From the NCBI GenBank assembly GCA_937916135.1, contig CALFTQ010000137.1, positions 1 to 29,486 of the forward strand: a DNA stretch of 29,486 nt. Reading direction: 5' to 3'. Under the pieces are notes generated by a model, which saw only the letters and a program-made list of their open reading frames with translations, did not search any database and had not been told where the DNA came from. This document shows positions 15,702 through 23,828 of the stretch, piece by piece (the first letter of the stretch is position 1; each line of letters opens with the position of its first letter). This stretch comes from an uncultured Verrucomicrobiales bacterium (GTDB taxonomy: Bacteria > Verrucomicrobiota > Verrucomicrobiia > Verrucomicrobiales > Akkermansiaceae). Made by a program: the position numbers and the translations under genes.

Positions 15702-16733
15702 ATGCTGAAGCGTGTCTGTTTTGTGCTGAAAATGAGTGCCCTGCTGGCTTTGGCGGGGATGCAGCTGCCCTGTGTCAATGTGAATGAGCCGCTGGAATCC
15801 GGTGAAACCCGTCTGGAAAAGGCGGTGGAGGCGCAGGATGCGGCGGAAGTGCAGCGTTTGCTGGATGCCGGGGCTGACCCGAATCTGGAAGGAAAGTACA
15901 AGAGTACCCCACTGTGGCTGGCTCTGCTGTATGGGAAGGGTGATATGGCCATTATTCAATCCCTGCTGGATGCCGGAGCCCGGATTACGCCGGATGATGT
16001 GAATCGGGCCGCCGCTTCCGGGTATCCGCAGTATCTCCAACTGATGCTGGATAAGGGGGGCGAGGTGCCACGGGTGGAGGACCCCGGGAAGGGGATTCCC
16101 ATCTGGAACGAACTGGCGGATGCCTCCGATAAGGAGGGCCGTGACCCGGTGGCCTGTGCCCGCCTGCTGGAAGCCCGGGGGATATTGCCGCATGACCCGG
16201 TCTATGCCCATTTTCCTTTACATTCTGCTGCCATGCATGGCAATGAGGCACTGGCGCGTTATCTGCTGGAAAAGGGCTTTCCTGTGAATGAGCGAGACTC
16301 TCTGGGGATGACCCCGCTGATGAAGAACAATGAACGTGCCGCCATGACCAGGCTGCTGCTGGAGCAGGGGGCCGATGTCAATGCCCGGAGCAATGAGGGA
16401 GACACGGCACTCATGCAGGAAATGCTGCGCCCCCAGGTGGTGCGTGCTCTGCTGGATGCCGGGGCCGACCCGGATATCCGCAATAAGAAGGGCGAAACAG
16501 CCCTGTTGCATCATCTGCATCATCCTGACCCCGCCGGTGGCTGGCATGAGGGAGAGAACGGCGAGCTTATGTCCTGGATTGGCGTTTCATACAACAAGGA
16601 GCTGGTGCAAATGCTCATTGCCGCCGGTGCTGATGTGAACACCCGTGATAACGAGGGCGATACCCCGCTCAGGGCCGTGGGAGACTCCGATGCTGCGGTG
16701 CGCAAGATGCTCCGCGATGCCGGGGCCCGGTAG
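15702..16733 (+). CDS. Exported ankyrin-repeat protein
   Basis: 343 residues. The N-terminal hydrophobic stretch (about 8-24, ending MQLPC) looks like a signal peptide; the cysteine is preceded by Pro, so a lipoprotein site is doubtful. Several ankyrin repeats follow, with consensus fragments such as LLDAGADPN, TPLWLALLYG, LLEQGADVNARSNEGDTAL and LIAAGADVNTRDNEGDTPL. These repeats mediate protein binding and no enzyme domain is visible. The gene is convergent with the DUF3592-like gene, two bases apart, and the two share near-identical promoters. I chose the ATG at 15702 from promoter position and signal peptide; an ATG at 15684 overlaps the promoter spacer. Confidence 0.85.
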   Translation: MLKRVCFVLKMSALLALAGMQLPCVNVNEPLESGETRLEKAVEAQDAAEVQRLLDAGADPNLEGKYKSTPLWLALLYGKGDMAIIQSLLDAGARITPDDVNRAAASGYPQYLQLMLDKGGEVPRVEDPGKGIPIWNELADASDKEGRDPVACARLLEARGILPHDPVYAHFPLHSAAMHGNEALARYLLEKGFPVNERDSLGMTPLMKNNERAAMTRLLLEQGADVNARSNEGDTALMQEMLRPQVVRALLDAGADPDIRNKKGETALLHHLHHPDPAGGWHEGENGELMSWIGVSYNKELVQMLIAAGADVNTRDNEGDTPLRAVGDSDAAVRKMLRDAGAR

Positions 16734-16735
16734 CC

Positions 16736-17164
16736 TCAGCCCTTGGTCTTTCTGAAAACGCAGAGCAGTATGAGGCCGAACAGCCCCATGAAGAGCGTTT
16801 CCGCCGTCAGCGCCAGCGGGATGATGTAGTGCGCAATGAAGATGTTTTCCACGGCTTCCCCGGGCTCGCCTGCGGGGTAGATGACCTCCTCCTTATCTCC
16901 CACTGCGTAGGATGGCGGGTTGCTGCCTATCTGGCTGCGGGTGGTCATTTCCTTCCCATCGGTCGTGGTGAAGGTGAAATAGGCGTAGTACACATCGGAG
17001 CTCTTTTTCACGGCGGTCACGATGGCGGGAGCCTTTGTCCATTCCGTCTGGCGGCTGGCGCGGTCCATCCAGAACCAGGCCGCTGCGCAGGCGGAAATAA
17101 GGCTCAGGCACAGAAAGAACCAGCCCCCGATGCGGGCAGATGAGGAAATGTAGGATTTAATCAT
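16736..17164 (-). CDS. Two-TM DUF3592-like membrane protein
   Basis: 142 residues. One transmembrane helix at about 11-32 and one at about 111-136 flank an extracytoplasmic domain of beta character, with WTKAPAIVTAVKK, YYAYFTFTTTDGKE and VGDKEEVIYPAGEPGEA. This matches the general layout of DUF3592 proteins, whose function is not established. It lies tail to tail with the ankyrin gene and has its own promoter at 17177-17205. Confidence 0.75.
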   Translation of the reverse strand: MIKSYISSSARIGGWFFLCLSLISACAAAWFWMDRASRQTEWTKAPAIVTAVKKSSDVYYAYFTFTTTDGKEMTTRSQIGSNPPSYAVGDKEEVIYPAGEPGEAVENIFIAHYIIPLALTAETLFMGLFGLILLCVFRKTKG

Positions 17165-17176
17165 GACACTGGCGCT

Positions 17177-17205
17177 AATGTAACATAAAAAAAATCAATG
17201 TCTAG
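17177..17205 (-). promoter_or_regulatory. Promoter of the DUF3592-like gene, mirror of 15667-15695
   Basis: On the minus strand CTAGAC (17200-17205), a 17-nt T-rich spacer and TACATT (17177-17182) end 12 bases before the ATG. It differs from the ankyrin promoter at only two of 29 bases. Confidence 0.6.
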
Positions 17206-17285
17206 AGTAAATGTCGATTTAAATCCCGGTATTCGCACGCACCAACGTAGGTGTGCAGAGCTCGACAAATTGATGTTTGTCGTTG

Positions 17286-17383
17286 TCGGGGCACGGGACT
17301 TCAGTCCCGAAATAACGGTGCTTCCAATCGGGACTGAAGTCCCGTGCTCCGACAGAGTTCCCCCACAAATTCCCATTTGTCGG
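17286..17383. repeat. REP-like palindromic element, copy 2, loop inverted
   Basis: 25-bp inverted arms (17286-17310 and 17328-17352, one mismatch) flank a 17-nt loop that is the exact reverse complement of the loop in copy 1. The right-hand tail (GACAGAGTTCCCCCACAAAT onward) is in the same orientation as in copy 1. The left side lacks the outer 10 bp and instead adjoins a small palindrome, CGACAAATTGATGTTTGTCG, at 17262-17281. Confidence 0.85.
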
Positions 17384-17427
17384 GCTGCAGCAGCTTTTTT
17401 GAGCAGTCCGGCGGTGCCAGGTTTGTC

Positions 17428-19665
17428 TTATGCCGGCGATTCTCCCTGTGCGGTTTCGTTAGCCGGTGGATCTGTTATGAGTGTGGAGAAGTCGGTCGGG
17501 GACAGGTTGTGGATGTGTCCAATCATGCCGTGGCCGTCGTCATCGAACACAGTGATGGCCACGGGAGCCCCCTGCTGCAGGGTGGCCGTGCAGGGCCGGC
17601 GGCGCCCTTGCCAGGTGACACTGCCGGTGTGGAAACTGGCCCCGGCCCAGATTTTACCATCTCCTTTTTGCCAGGAGGCCATTTTGAAGCCCATGTAGCG
17701 CAGGAAGTCCAGCTTGCTACTGAAGTGGCAGTCGCTGCTTTCCGAGGTATAATCGGCTTCTTCCCGCACCCACTTGGCGAAATCTGCCCAGTGGCCCTCG
17801 GCCAGAGCTGCGCGGAAGAGCCTGGCTGCCATGGCCTCATCCAGATGCTCCGGTCGCTGGCGTTTTCTTTCTCCGCTGTCCAGGTCGAGGATGGTTTCGT
17901 GGAACGGGCAGGCACAGTACAGCAGGGTGTTTTCCACGCCGGGGCATTCGGGCTCCATTTCCATGGAAACTGCGTAGCGATCGGCCGCCGGTTTGTAATC
18001 GAGCCTTACCCGGCAGAGGCAGCAGAGGGCGTCTTCTCCATGTTTCTGCCGCACGTGTTCAGCGAGCGATTCGAGGTCGACATACGCCATTTCCGGCTCA
18101 GTGCCGTTCAGGAGGGTTTCCACAAAAACGATGGCGGGCCGGCCGCTCTGGCTGGTGAAGTGCAGCGCGTGCCGGGCGTCGCAGAGTGTATTGAGGGAAA
18201 CGGGTTCCATGTCCCACCCACCCTGGACGAAAGCGGCCGCTGCCACGGCGTGCCCCATGGAGGTGGTCGCCAGGCTTTCAAATACGCGGTGGCCCTCCCG
18301 GCTGGCATCCCGTTCGCTCAGTCGCTCGCCTACTTCTACCGAATCCTGCCAGCCGGGCACATCCGGCAGCAGTTCATCCGGCGAGACGCAGAGATAGCCC
18401 GTGCAGTTCACGGTATCGCCCACGGCGGGGGTGTAGTCTCCCATGACCTCCGGGCTGACGAATACCTGCAGCACCACATCATCATTCTCCGGCAGGGGAT
18501 GAATGCACACCAGCTGCATGGGCTGGGCGTCCACCTCTGTGCTTTCCACGCTGATGACCTGCCCCGTCACCTCAGAATAACAGTCGTCTGAATGCTGCAT
18601 GATGAAGCGGATCTGCTCCAGGGAGATGCGGAAGGCAAAATCCTCGGGCGGTTCGCAGCCGTGCTCCTGGCGGTATTCCTCCTTGTGCATTTCAAAGGTT
18701 GGCCCGGAGGTGATGCAGATTTCCTTTTCAAGCGGCGAGAACCGCTCTGCGGCCAGATAGGTGGTCCAGAGGTAGCGGCAGCCGGTGCGGATGCGGGGCC
18801 GGTAGAGCACCACCTCAAGACACTCTGCCTTGAACTCGGCGCCGTTGCAGTCCATGAGTGATACCACGCCGTCTGCCTCCTCCGCATCTTCATCCATGCT
18901 TACCAGCTCCAGGTCAGACCTGGGCCCGTCGCAATGGAGGAAAAAGGAGCGTTCATAGGTGTGCCCGCTTCCCTCGTTTTTGCGCTTGATGAGAGACATG
19001 ACTGTGGGGGTGGAGATAAGCTGCAGGGCGAGGAAATCCGTATCCCCCTGGGGGGTGCTTTCGAAAAGATTGCTGATTCTGAAGTTGGGCATAGTCCCTT
19101 GCTCTGCCAGCAGGGGGAACATAATCTGGTAGAACTTGAAGAGCACGCCACCGTTGTAAATGGTGCTGTAGCGGTCCATGCCATTGCGCATGGCAATGGG
19201 CAGGAACTGGCTGTGCTGCAGCTGCTCACCCAACCAGACGCCAGCCTGCCTGACCAGAACCGGCCCCAGCAGGTTGAGCTCCCACCTGCCGGTGTCATTC
19301 TTGCTGTAGAAGAGCTCGGCAAAGTAGATATCTGCCCCGGCGTGGTGTGCATCGCAGTAGCCGCACTGCGCGGGGGAAAGGTGCGTCACGTGCATTCCGT
19401 TTTCTGCCGGTGGGGCAAAGCAGATGCAGGCCCCGGCCCCATTGCAGTTGCAGGTGATATCCGGTGCGGCTTCGCTTTCTGGCAGGCGCCCGCAGAGCTT
19501 ATCCAGACTGTGAAAGTTTAAATCGGAGAATCCGGCATCGTGCAGCAGGCCGGAGATGAGGCATTCGTATCGGGCCAGATACTCGCTGGTGGAGAGCCCG
19601 GGGTGCTTGTCTCCCTCGCAAAGGGGGGTGACAAGCCGGGTGGGTGTGTAGAGTTTGTGGACCAT
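17428..19665 (-). CDS. Large cysteine-rich protein of unknown function paired with an AAA+ ATPase
   Basis: 745 residues, no signal peptide and no membrane segment, so probably cytoplasmic. I do not recognise a family. The N-terminal part has clustered cysteines (72, 74, 80, 82, then a CXXC at 101-104), which could bind metal. Further cysteines are scattered, including C548, C549 and C551. Around 363-427, SEVTGQVISVE through VGDTVNCTGYLC looks like a small beta-barrel (OB-like) domain. The C-terminus is mixed alpha/beta with many acidic residues. The start lies 6 bases after the stop of the AAA+ gene, so the two form one operon and probably one complex. Nothing shows catalysis directly. Confidence 0.8.
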   Translation of the reverse strand: MVHKLYTPTRLVTPLCEGDKHPGLSTSEYLARYECLISGLLHDAGFSDLNFHSLDKLCGRLPESEAAPDITCNCNGAGACICFAPPAENGMHVTHLSPAQCGYCDAHHAGADIYFAELFYSKNDTGRWELNLLGPVLVRQAGVWLGEQLQHSQFLPIAMRNGMDRYSTIYNGGVLFKFYQIMFPLLAEQGTMPNFRISNLFESTPQGDTDFLALQLISTPTVMSLIKRKNEGSGHTYERSFFLHCDGPRSDLELVSMDEDAEEADGVVSLMDCNGAEFKAECLEVVLYRPRIRTGCRYLWTTYLAAERFSPLEKEICITSGPTFEMHKEEYRQEHGCEPPEDFAFRISLEQIRFIMQHSDDCYSEVTGQVISVESTEVDAQPMQLVCIHPLPENDDVVLQVFVSPEVMGDYTPAVGDTVNCTGYLCVSPDELLPDVPGWQDSVEVGERLSERDASREGHRVFESLATTSMGHAVAAAAFVQGGWDMEPVSLNTLCDARHALHFTSQSGRPAIVFVETLLNGTEPEMAYVDLESLAEHVRQKHGEDALCCLCRVRLDYKPAADRYAVSMEMEPECPGVENTLLYCACPFHETILDLDSGERKRQRPEHLDEAMAARLFRAALAEGHWADFAKWVREEADYTSESSDCHFSSKLDFLRYMGFKMASWQKGDGKIWAGASFHTGSVTWQGRRRPCTATLQQGAPVAITVFDDDGHGMIGHIHNLSPTDFSTLITDPPANETAQGESPA

Positions 19666-19671
19666 GGCGGG

Positions 19672-20799
19672 TTACATTTTTGACGTTAAGGTGGCGTAGT
19701 CGAGCGTCTCGAAGGTGGAGCGCGTGAGCACCGCGCTGAGGGCGCCTCCGGCAATCTTCAGGATGAAGGAACCATCCCGGCGGACGGTGGCCAGGTCGGC
19801 CAGTTCCGGCGTGTAATAGCCGTATACCTCGTCGTCGTCCTCATCGTCGCGCAGGAACGAGCCCTTCATGCGGGTGAGTGCCAGGTTTTCGGGTGTGCGG
19901 GCCAGGTGAATTCCGAATCCACGGTTGCCGAATGCGATATTCTGTTTGCGTGCAGAGGCCACCAGCTTGCCATCGGCAAGATAGAGCTCCACATCGTAGG
20001 TGCCGTTGAGTGAGTAAGTCACGTTCATCTGCTCGATGAAGTGGCGGGGCGACTCGTTGTAGCGGTTTGTTTCCTCCACCACGGCTTTGAGGATATCGAA
20101 GGTCATGTCGTTCACGATGGCCGCGAGCTGCATGATTTCCGGTTTCCAGATGGGGTAGAGCAGGGTGTTATCACAGTATTCGGAGACGACTTCCTCCGTC
20201 AGTGCGCCATAGCGGTAGTGGTAGAAGATGCGACCCGGGCGGTTGAAGAAGTACGGATTGAGGTTGTGCGTGCTGTTGCAGCTCATCAGGAACAGCTTGC
20301 GCGATTCGAACACGCCGTCCAGAATATCCAGCAGCCCGCTCTGGTTGGCGGCTTCATCCTCGCGGTAGCTGTAAACCTTGTCGAACTCATCGAAAATCAC
20401 CATGCAGGGCACATCGATGCTGTGCAGGAAGGCGGCCATCTGGGCGGTGTCGAATCCCCGGTTGATGATGATAGTCGGGTAGCCCAGGCGTGTAGCCAGT
20501 TCCACAGATACCATTTTGGTGGTCAGCGTTTTGCCGCTGCCCTTCACCCCGGAGAGCAGCACGCCGAGATTGCGCCCCTCGCGGTTTTGGAACGTCGTGA
20601 TGATGCGCTCCACGATAGCACGGTGCCTGCCGTAGATTTTGCCCGCCGGCTTGAAATCTTCTATCTGCCGGAGGTAGAACTGCCGCGTTTGTGTATCCAG
20701 CTCCAGCAGGTAGGTTCCGCAGGGGAGCTTGGGGGAGATGGTCAGCGTGCTTGAGGTCGAGACGCGGACAATGTTGTCGTCTTTGATATACTGTGACAT
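19672..20799 (-). CDS. AAA+ ATPase, first gene of a two-gene operon
   Basis: 375 residues. The AAA core has Walker A GVKGSGKT (84-91), Walker B VIFDEFDK (134-141), sensor-1-like SCNST (173-177) and an arginine-finger region NRPGR (186-190). It resembles classical AAA proteins of the CDC48/FtsH-like type, and also the stand-alone ATPases of large phages. The N-terminal about 75 residues look like a small substrate-recognition domain. The C-terminal 130 residues are mostly beta strands with an acidic DDEDDDE patch. No protease or nuclease domain is attached, so its work is probably remodelling of or with the downstream 745-residue protein. Confidence 0.88.
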   Translation of the reverse strand: MSQYIKDDNIVRVSTSSTLTISPKLPCGTYLLELDTQTRQFYLRQIEDFKPAGKIYGRHRAIVERIITTFQNREGRNLGVLLSGVKGSGKTLTTKMVSVELATRLGYPTIIINRGFDTAQMAAFLHSIDVPCMVIFDEFDKVYSYREDEAANQSGLLDILDGVFESRKLFLMSCNSTHNLNPYFFNRPGRIFYHYRYGALTEEVVSEYCDNTLLYPIWKPEIMQLAAIVNDMTFDILKAVVEETNRYNESPRHFIEQMNVTYSLNGTYDVELYLADGKLVASARKQNIAFGNRGFGIHLARTPENLALTRMKGSFLRDDEDDDEVYGYYTPELADLATVRRDGSFILKIAGGALSAVLTRSTFETLDYATLTSKM

Positions 20800-20943
20800 A
20801 TGGATAGGGAGTCTGGTGATTGATATACAGTTTGTTCTTTGATAACATGGTGCTGCTGTCCGGGAGGGGGGACGAATCTGCCGCTGGGGCGGAGAAAATC
20901 ATGCAGCTGGCTTATCGGTAGTCGGGGAGGAGGTAGTTGCCAG

Positions 20944-20971
20944 AGTGTAACACATGCCGGCGTATTGTCAA
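20944..20971 (-). promoter_or_regulatory. Promoter of the AAA+ operon
   Basis: On the minus strand a consensus TTGACA (20966-20971), a 16-nt spacer and TACACT (20944-20949). It leaves a leader of about 135 bases, the longest of the promoters assigned here. The leader holds an ATG at 20902 that opens a frame running into the ATPase gene out of phase; I see no riboswitch. Confidence 0.65.
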
Positions 20972-21040
20972 GAGGAAGAATGATTTTTTCGCGGAGGATT
21001 TATACGGCGCTTGTGACGATTGCAATGCCGAATAAAGCAT

Positions 21041-21068
21041 GAGAGGCGGAACTCGCGTTCCGCCTCTC
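21041..21068 (-). terminator. Hairpin terminator of the DUF2147 gene
   Basis: A perfect 12-bp stem (21041-21052 with 21057-21068) has a 4-nt loop, followed on the minus strand by ATGCTTTATT. It lies 26 bases beyond the stop codon. The T-tract is interrupted but the stem is strong. Confidence 0.7.
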
Positions 21069-21093
21069 AGCTCTCTCTCATTAATGCTCTGTT

Positions 21094-21543
21094 TTAAAGA
21101 GCAGGCTTTTTCGGGGTGGGTGCGGTGCCCGTTCCCTTGAATGTTTTATTTGGCAGCCATGTCTGGTTGCGACCCAGGAATGCAATCTTGCCGCGCACGA
21201 TGAGCTTCTCACCCTCGCGCCACATTTCGCAGCCGTAGACCTTGCCCTTCTGCGGGTCAAGAATCTCGCCACCGCTGTAGGTCTTGCCATCTTTCTCCAG
21301 ATCCCAGATGATGGTCAGCCCCTTGATGGAGGGACTCCCTTTAATTTTGGCCTTGGCTCCGGGATTCTTCAGCAGCTCGACCACCTGGCCGTAGTACTTG
21401 CCCTGGTATTCATATACCTGCACCACGCTTTTGGCTTCCTTGGTCTCATCATCGATGGTGGTCCAGTAGCCGGTGATGTTGGCGGTAGCCTGGGTGGCCA
21501 TGGCGCACACGGCCATGCTGGCAGTCAGAAGAAGTCTTTTCAT
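21094..21543 (-). CDS. Exported DUF2147 family protein
   Basis: 149 residues. Signal peptide MKRLLLTASMAVCAMATQATA is cut before NITGYW. The mature part has the DUF2147 pattern: GYWTTIDDETKEAKSVVQVYE, then YYGQVVELL, GLTIIWDL, YSGGEILDPQKGKVYGCEMW (family box YxGxIxDPxxGKxY) and a C-terminal GRNQTW. The quoted motifs are consecutive parts of one domain. These small periplasmic proteins form a lipocalin-like fold and their function is not established. Promoter at 21608-21636, terminator at 21041-21068. Confidence 0.85.
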   Translation of the reverse strand: MKRLLLTASMAVCAMATQATANITGYWTTIDDETKEAKSVVQVYEYQGKYYGQVVELLKNPGAKAKIKGSPSIKGLTIIWDLEKDGKTYSGGEILDPQKGKVYGCEMWREGEKLIVRGKIAFLGRNQTWLPNKTFKGTGTAPTPKKPAL

Positions 21544-21607
21544 TTGTGTGTGTTCTATTGGTATGGTTTTTCTGTACTCTGCAAAAGCTAGAGTGCGGTC
21601 TAGGTGA

Positions 21608-21636
21608 AGCGTACTCTATATTGCTGCATACGTCAA
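21608..21636 (-). promoter_or_regulatory. Promoter of the DUF2147 gene
   Basis: On the minus strand TTGACG (21631-21636), a 17-nt spacer and TACGCT (21608-21613). The leader is about 60 bases. Confidence 0.5.
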
Positions 21637-21692
21637 GCCCAAAAACAAAATTATTTGCATAACAGGACGGGAGACATCGGAATTTGCAGCTA

Positions 21693-21754
21693 TCGGAGCA
21701 AGGGACAGGGGCCCCGTGCTCCGACAAGGTTTCCCCACAAATGCCAATTTATCG
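21693..21754. repeat. REP-like element, degraded copy 3
   Basis: TCGGAGCA (21693-21700) pairs with TGCTCCGA (21717-21724) around a diverged GC-rich centre. The tail TTCCCCACAAATGCCAATTT matches the tails of copies 1 and 2. It lacks the 17-nt loop and looks like the single-hairpin form. It sits between two divergent genes, upstream of the GH109 promoter. Confidence 0.7.
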
Positions 21755-21853
21755 AGCAGAGGGGGGCTTCTTCCAAAATGTTGCTGATGTTTCTATTGCT
21801 TACCAAATCTTTGGGACACATGGGGGTATGAGTATCTCTGCTGGAAAATAAGC

Positions 21854-21882
21854 TTGACCTGGCGTGTTGCAACGGCTACACT
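21854..21882 (+). promoter_or_regulatory. Promoter of the GH109 gene
   Basis: TTGACC (21854-21859), a 17-nt spacer and TACACT (21877-21882). The leader is about 78 bases, purine-rich near its end (GAAAGGAAGAGAAA at about 24-37 bases before the ATG), which is too far to act as a normal Shine-Dalgarno site. Confidence 0.65.
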
Positions 21883-21966
21883 ACGGGAGCTTCCTTTCCG
21901 GTAAAACTGCGCAAGCAGATAGATTTCTGAAAGAAAAGGAAGAGAAACCTCGTATTAATCATACAT

Positions 21967-23673
21967 ATGAAACTGAATCGAGTATTGACACTGGCGTTCC
22001 TCGCCCTCTTCGCTGTGAGCGGGCTGCAGGCACAGTCGCTGTCTCCGGACACTAAGACTCATTGGGATAAGGGAACCCTCGTGGTAGAATCTCCCGTGCG
22101 TCCGGAAGGTCAGCAGCACGTGGTGGGCCTTACCGCCCCCAAGATGAAGACCGTTCGCGTGGCCTTCGTGGGCCTTGGTATGCGTGGCCCGGGTGCTGTT
22201 TCCCGTTTCACTTACATTCCCGGTGTGGAGATTGTGGCCCTTTGCGACTATGAGAAGAAACGCGCCGAGAAGTGCCAGGAGCGTTTGCGCAAGGCAGGCC
22301 TGGCTCCCGCCGCCATCTACTACGGTGCCAAGGGATACGAAGAACTTTGCAAGCGCGATGATATCGACCTTGTGTACATCGCCACCGACTGGGATCACCA
22401 CTTCCCCGTGGCCAAGTGCGCCCTGGAGAATGGCAAGCACACTGCCATTGAGGTGCCCAGCGCCATGAACCTGCAGCAGTGCTGGGAGCTCATCAACCTT
22501 TCCGAGCAGACCCGCAAGCACTGCATGATTCTGGAGAACTGCTGCTACGACTGGTTCGAGCTGGACTCCCTGAACATGGCCCAGAAGGGCGTGTTCGGTG
22601 AGGTGCTCTACGCCAAGGGGGCCTACATTCACAACCTCGACCCGTTCTGGGATGCTTACTGGGTGAATCCCGCCAAGGACCCCGATAAGCTCGGCTGGCG
22701 CATGCTGTACAACAAGGAGAACCGCGGCGATGTGTACGCCACCCACGGTCTCGGTCCAGTGGCTCAGGTGATGGATATTCACCGCGGTGACCGCTTCACC
22801 ACCCTCGTGGCTATGGATACCAAGTCCGTGCACGGTAAGGAATATGTGGAGAAGAAGACCGGCAAGCCCTGCCCGGAATTCCGCAATGGCGACCACACCA
22901 CCACGCTCATGCGCACTGCCAACGGCAAGGTTGTGGAGATTCAGCACAATGTGATGAACCCGCAGCCCTACAACCGCCTGTTCCAGCTGAATGGTACCCG
23001 CGGTTTCGCCAACAAGTATCCCATCGAAGGCTTTGTGCTGGAGAGCGGCCACCTCGAAGGTGCTGAGGGTGCCCCCGACCTGGAGGACCTCGACTCCCAC
23101 TCTTTCATGAGCGAGGAGAACATGAAGAAGCTCCGCGAGACCTATCGTCACCCCATCATCAAGAAGTACGGCGAGATGGCCGAGAAGGTGGGTGGCCACG
23201 GCGGCATGGACTTCTTCATGGACGTGCGCATGGTCTACTGCCTGCAGAATGGTCTGCCCCTGGATATGGACGTGTATGACCTGGCCGAATGGTGCTGCCT
23301 GGCCGAGCTCGGCTCCCTGTCCATGGACAACAACAACTGCTCCGTCTCCTTCCCCGACTTCACCCGTGGTCACTGGAACGATGTGAAGGGCTACCAGCAT
23401 GCCTGGGCCGCCCCTGCTGATGAAGCTGCCACCGAGGCTGCTGCTGAGGCTTACACCGCCGCCCAGAAGATTGCTGTGAAGAAGCTTGACCTCTGGAACC
23501 TGTACGATGCCGCCCAGTCCGGCGACGCAGCCGCTGTGAAGGCCTACGAGGCCGCCGCCGCCCAGCTCGATGCTGAGATTGCCACGGCTGAGAAGGCCAC
23601 CGCCGCCGCCAAGGCTGCTGCTGAAAAGGCTTATGCCGAGACCTACGCTGAGGTCGAGGCTGCCCGGAAGTAA
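21967..23673 (+). CDS. GH109-type NAD-dependent glycosidase with alanine-rich tail
   Basis: 568 residues. Signal peptide MKLNRVLTLAFLALFAVSGLQAQ is followed by a Gfo/Idh/MocA fold with the Rossmann motif VGLGMRGPG (about 68-76). ILENCCYDWFELDSLNM, GEVLYAKGAYIH, YATHGLGPVAQ (THGLGP at 259-264) and HGGMDFF are hallmarks of GH109, the NAD-using alpha-N-acetylgalactosaminidase family used on mucin and blood-group A glycans. GH109 copies are known in Akkermansia. Beyond the family's usual end (about residue 480) runs an 86-residue Ala/Glu/Lys-rich tail, probably a long helix or coiled coil. Strong codon bias suggests high expression. Oxidoreductase activity is the alternative, since the fold is shared. 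A terminator follows. Confidence 0.88.
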   Translation: MKLNRVLTLAFLALFAVSGLQAQSLSPDTKTHWDKGTLVVESPVRPEGQQHVVGLTAPKMKTVRVAFVGLGMRGPGAVSRFTYIPGVEIVALCDYEKKRAEKCQERLRKAGLAPAAIYYGAKGYEELCKRDDIDLVYIATDWDHHFPVAKCALENGKHTAIEVPSAMNLQQCWELINLSEQTRKHCMILENCCYDWFELDSLNMAQKGVFGEVLYAKGAYIHNLDPFWDAYWVNPAKDPDKLGWRMLYNKENRGDVYATHGLGPVAQVMDIHRGDRFTTLVAMDTKSVHGKEYVEKKTGKPCPEFRNGDHTTTLMRTANGKVVEIQHNVMNPQPYNRLFQLNGTRGFANKYPIEGFVLESGHLEGAEGAPDLEDLDSHSFMSEENMKKLRETYRHPIIKKYGEMAEKVGGHGGMDFFMDVRMVYCLQNGLPLDMDVYDLAEWCCLAELGSLSMDNNNCSVSFPDFTRGHWNDVKGYQHAWAAPADEAATEAAAEAYTAAQKIAVKKLDLWNLYDAAQSGDAAAVKAYEAAAAQLDAEIATAEKATAAAKAAAEKAYAETYAEVEAARK

Positions 23674-23699
23674 TTCCATTCAATGCCCTGAAAATGTTC

Positions 23700-23735
23700 C
23701 CGCCGGGATGCCCTCGCTGCATCCCGGCGGTTTTT
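23700..23735 (+). terminator. Rho-independent terminator of the GH109 gene
   Basis: An 11-bp stem (23700-23710 with 23720-23730) has a 9-nt loop and is followed by TTTTT, 26 bases after the stop codon. Confidence 0.9.
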
Positions 23736-23802
23736 CTTATGCCCGGGGCTTGTCTGGGTTGCTCGATGAATGGGTATTTGGCGGGCTGAAATCCCGAGGA
23801 AT

Positions 23803-23828
23803 TTTTAGCCCACGGAAGTGGGCTAAAA
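23803..23828. terminator. Bidirectional hairpin in a gene-free stretch
   Basis: TTTTAGCCCAC and GTGGGCTAAAA form a perfect 11-bp stem with a GGAA loop. A/T ends on both sides would let it terminate in either direction. The rest of 23736-24072 holds no gene that I can support; its right half is AT-rich and lies just beyond a truncated ATPase gene. Confidence 0.6.

Noticed and set aside
15496..17383. CRISPR array or insertion sequence at the repeated palindromes
   Set aside because: Only three copies exist, spaced by kilobases, with no regular spacers and no transposase or terminal target-site duplication visible.
17387..17403. GCTGCAGCAGC followed by TTTTTT as a plus-strand terminator
   Set aside because: The stem is at most 5 bp with a one-base loop, and no plus-strand gene ends just upstream of it.
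21955..23679. A 574-codon frame on the minus strand opposite the GH109 gene
   Set aside because: Same antisense codon-bias artefact; the translation is Leu/Gly/Val/His-rich and featureless.
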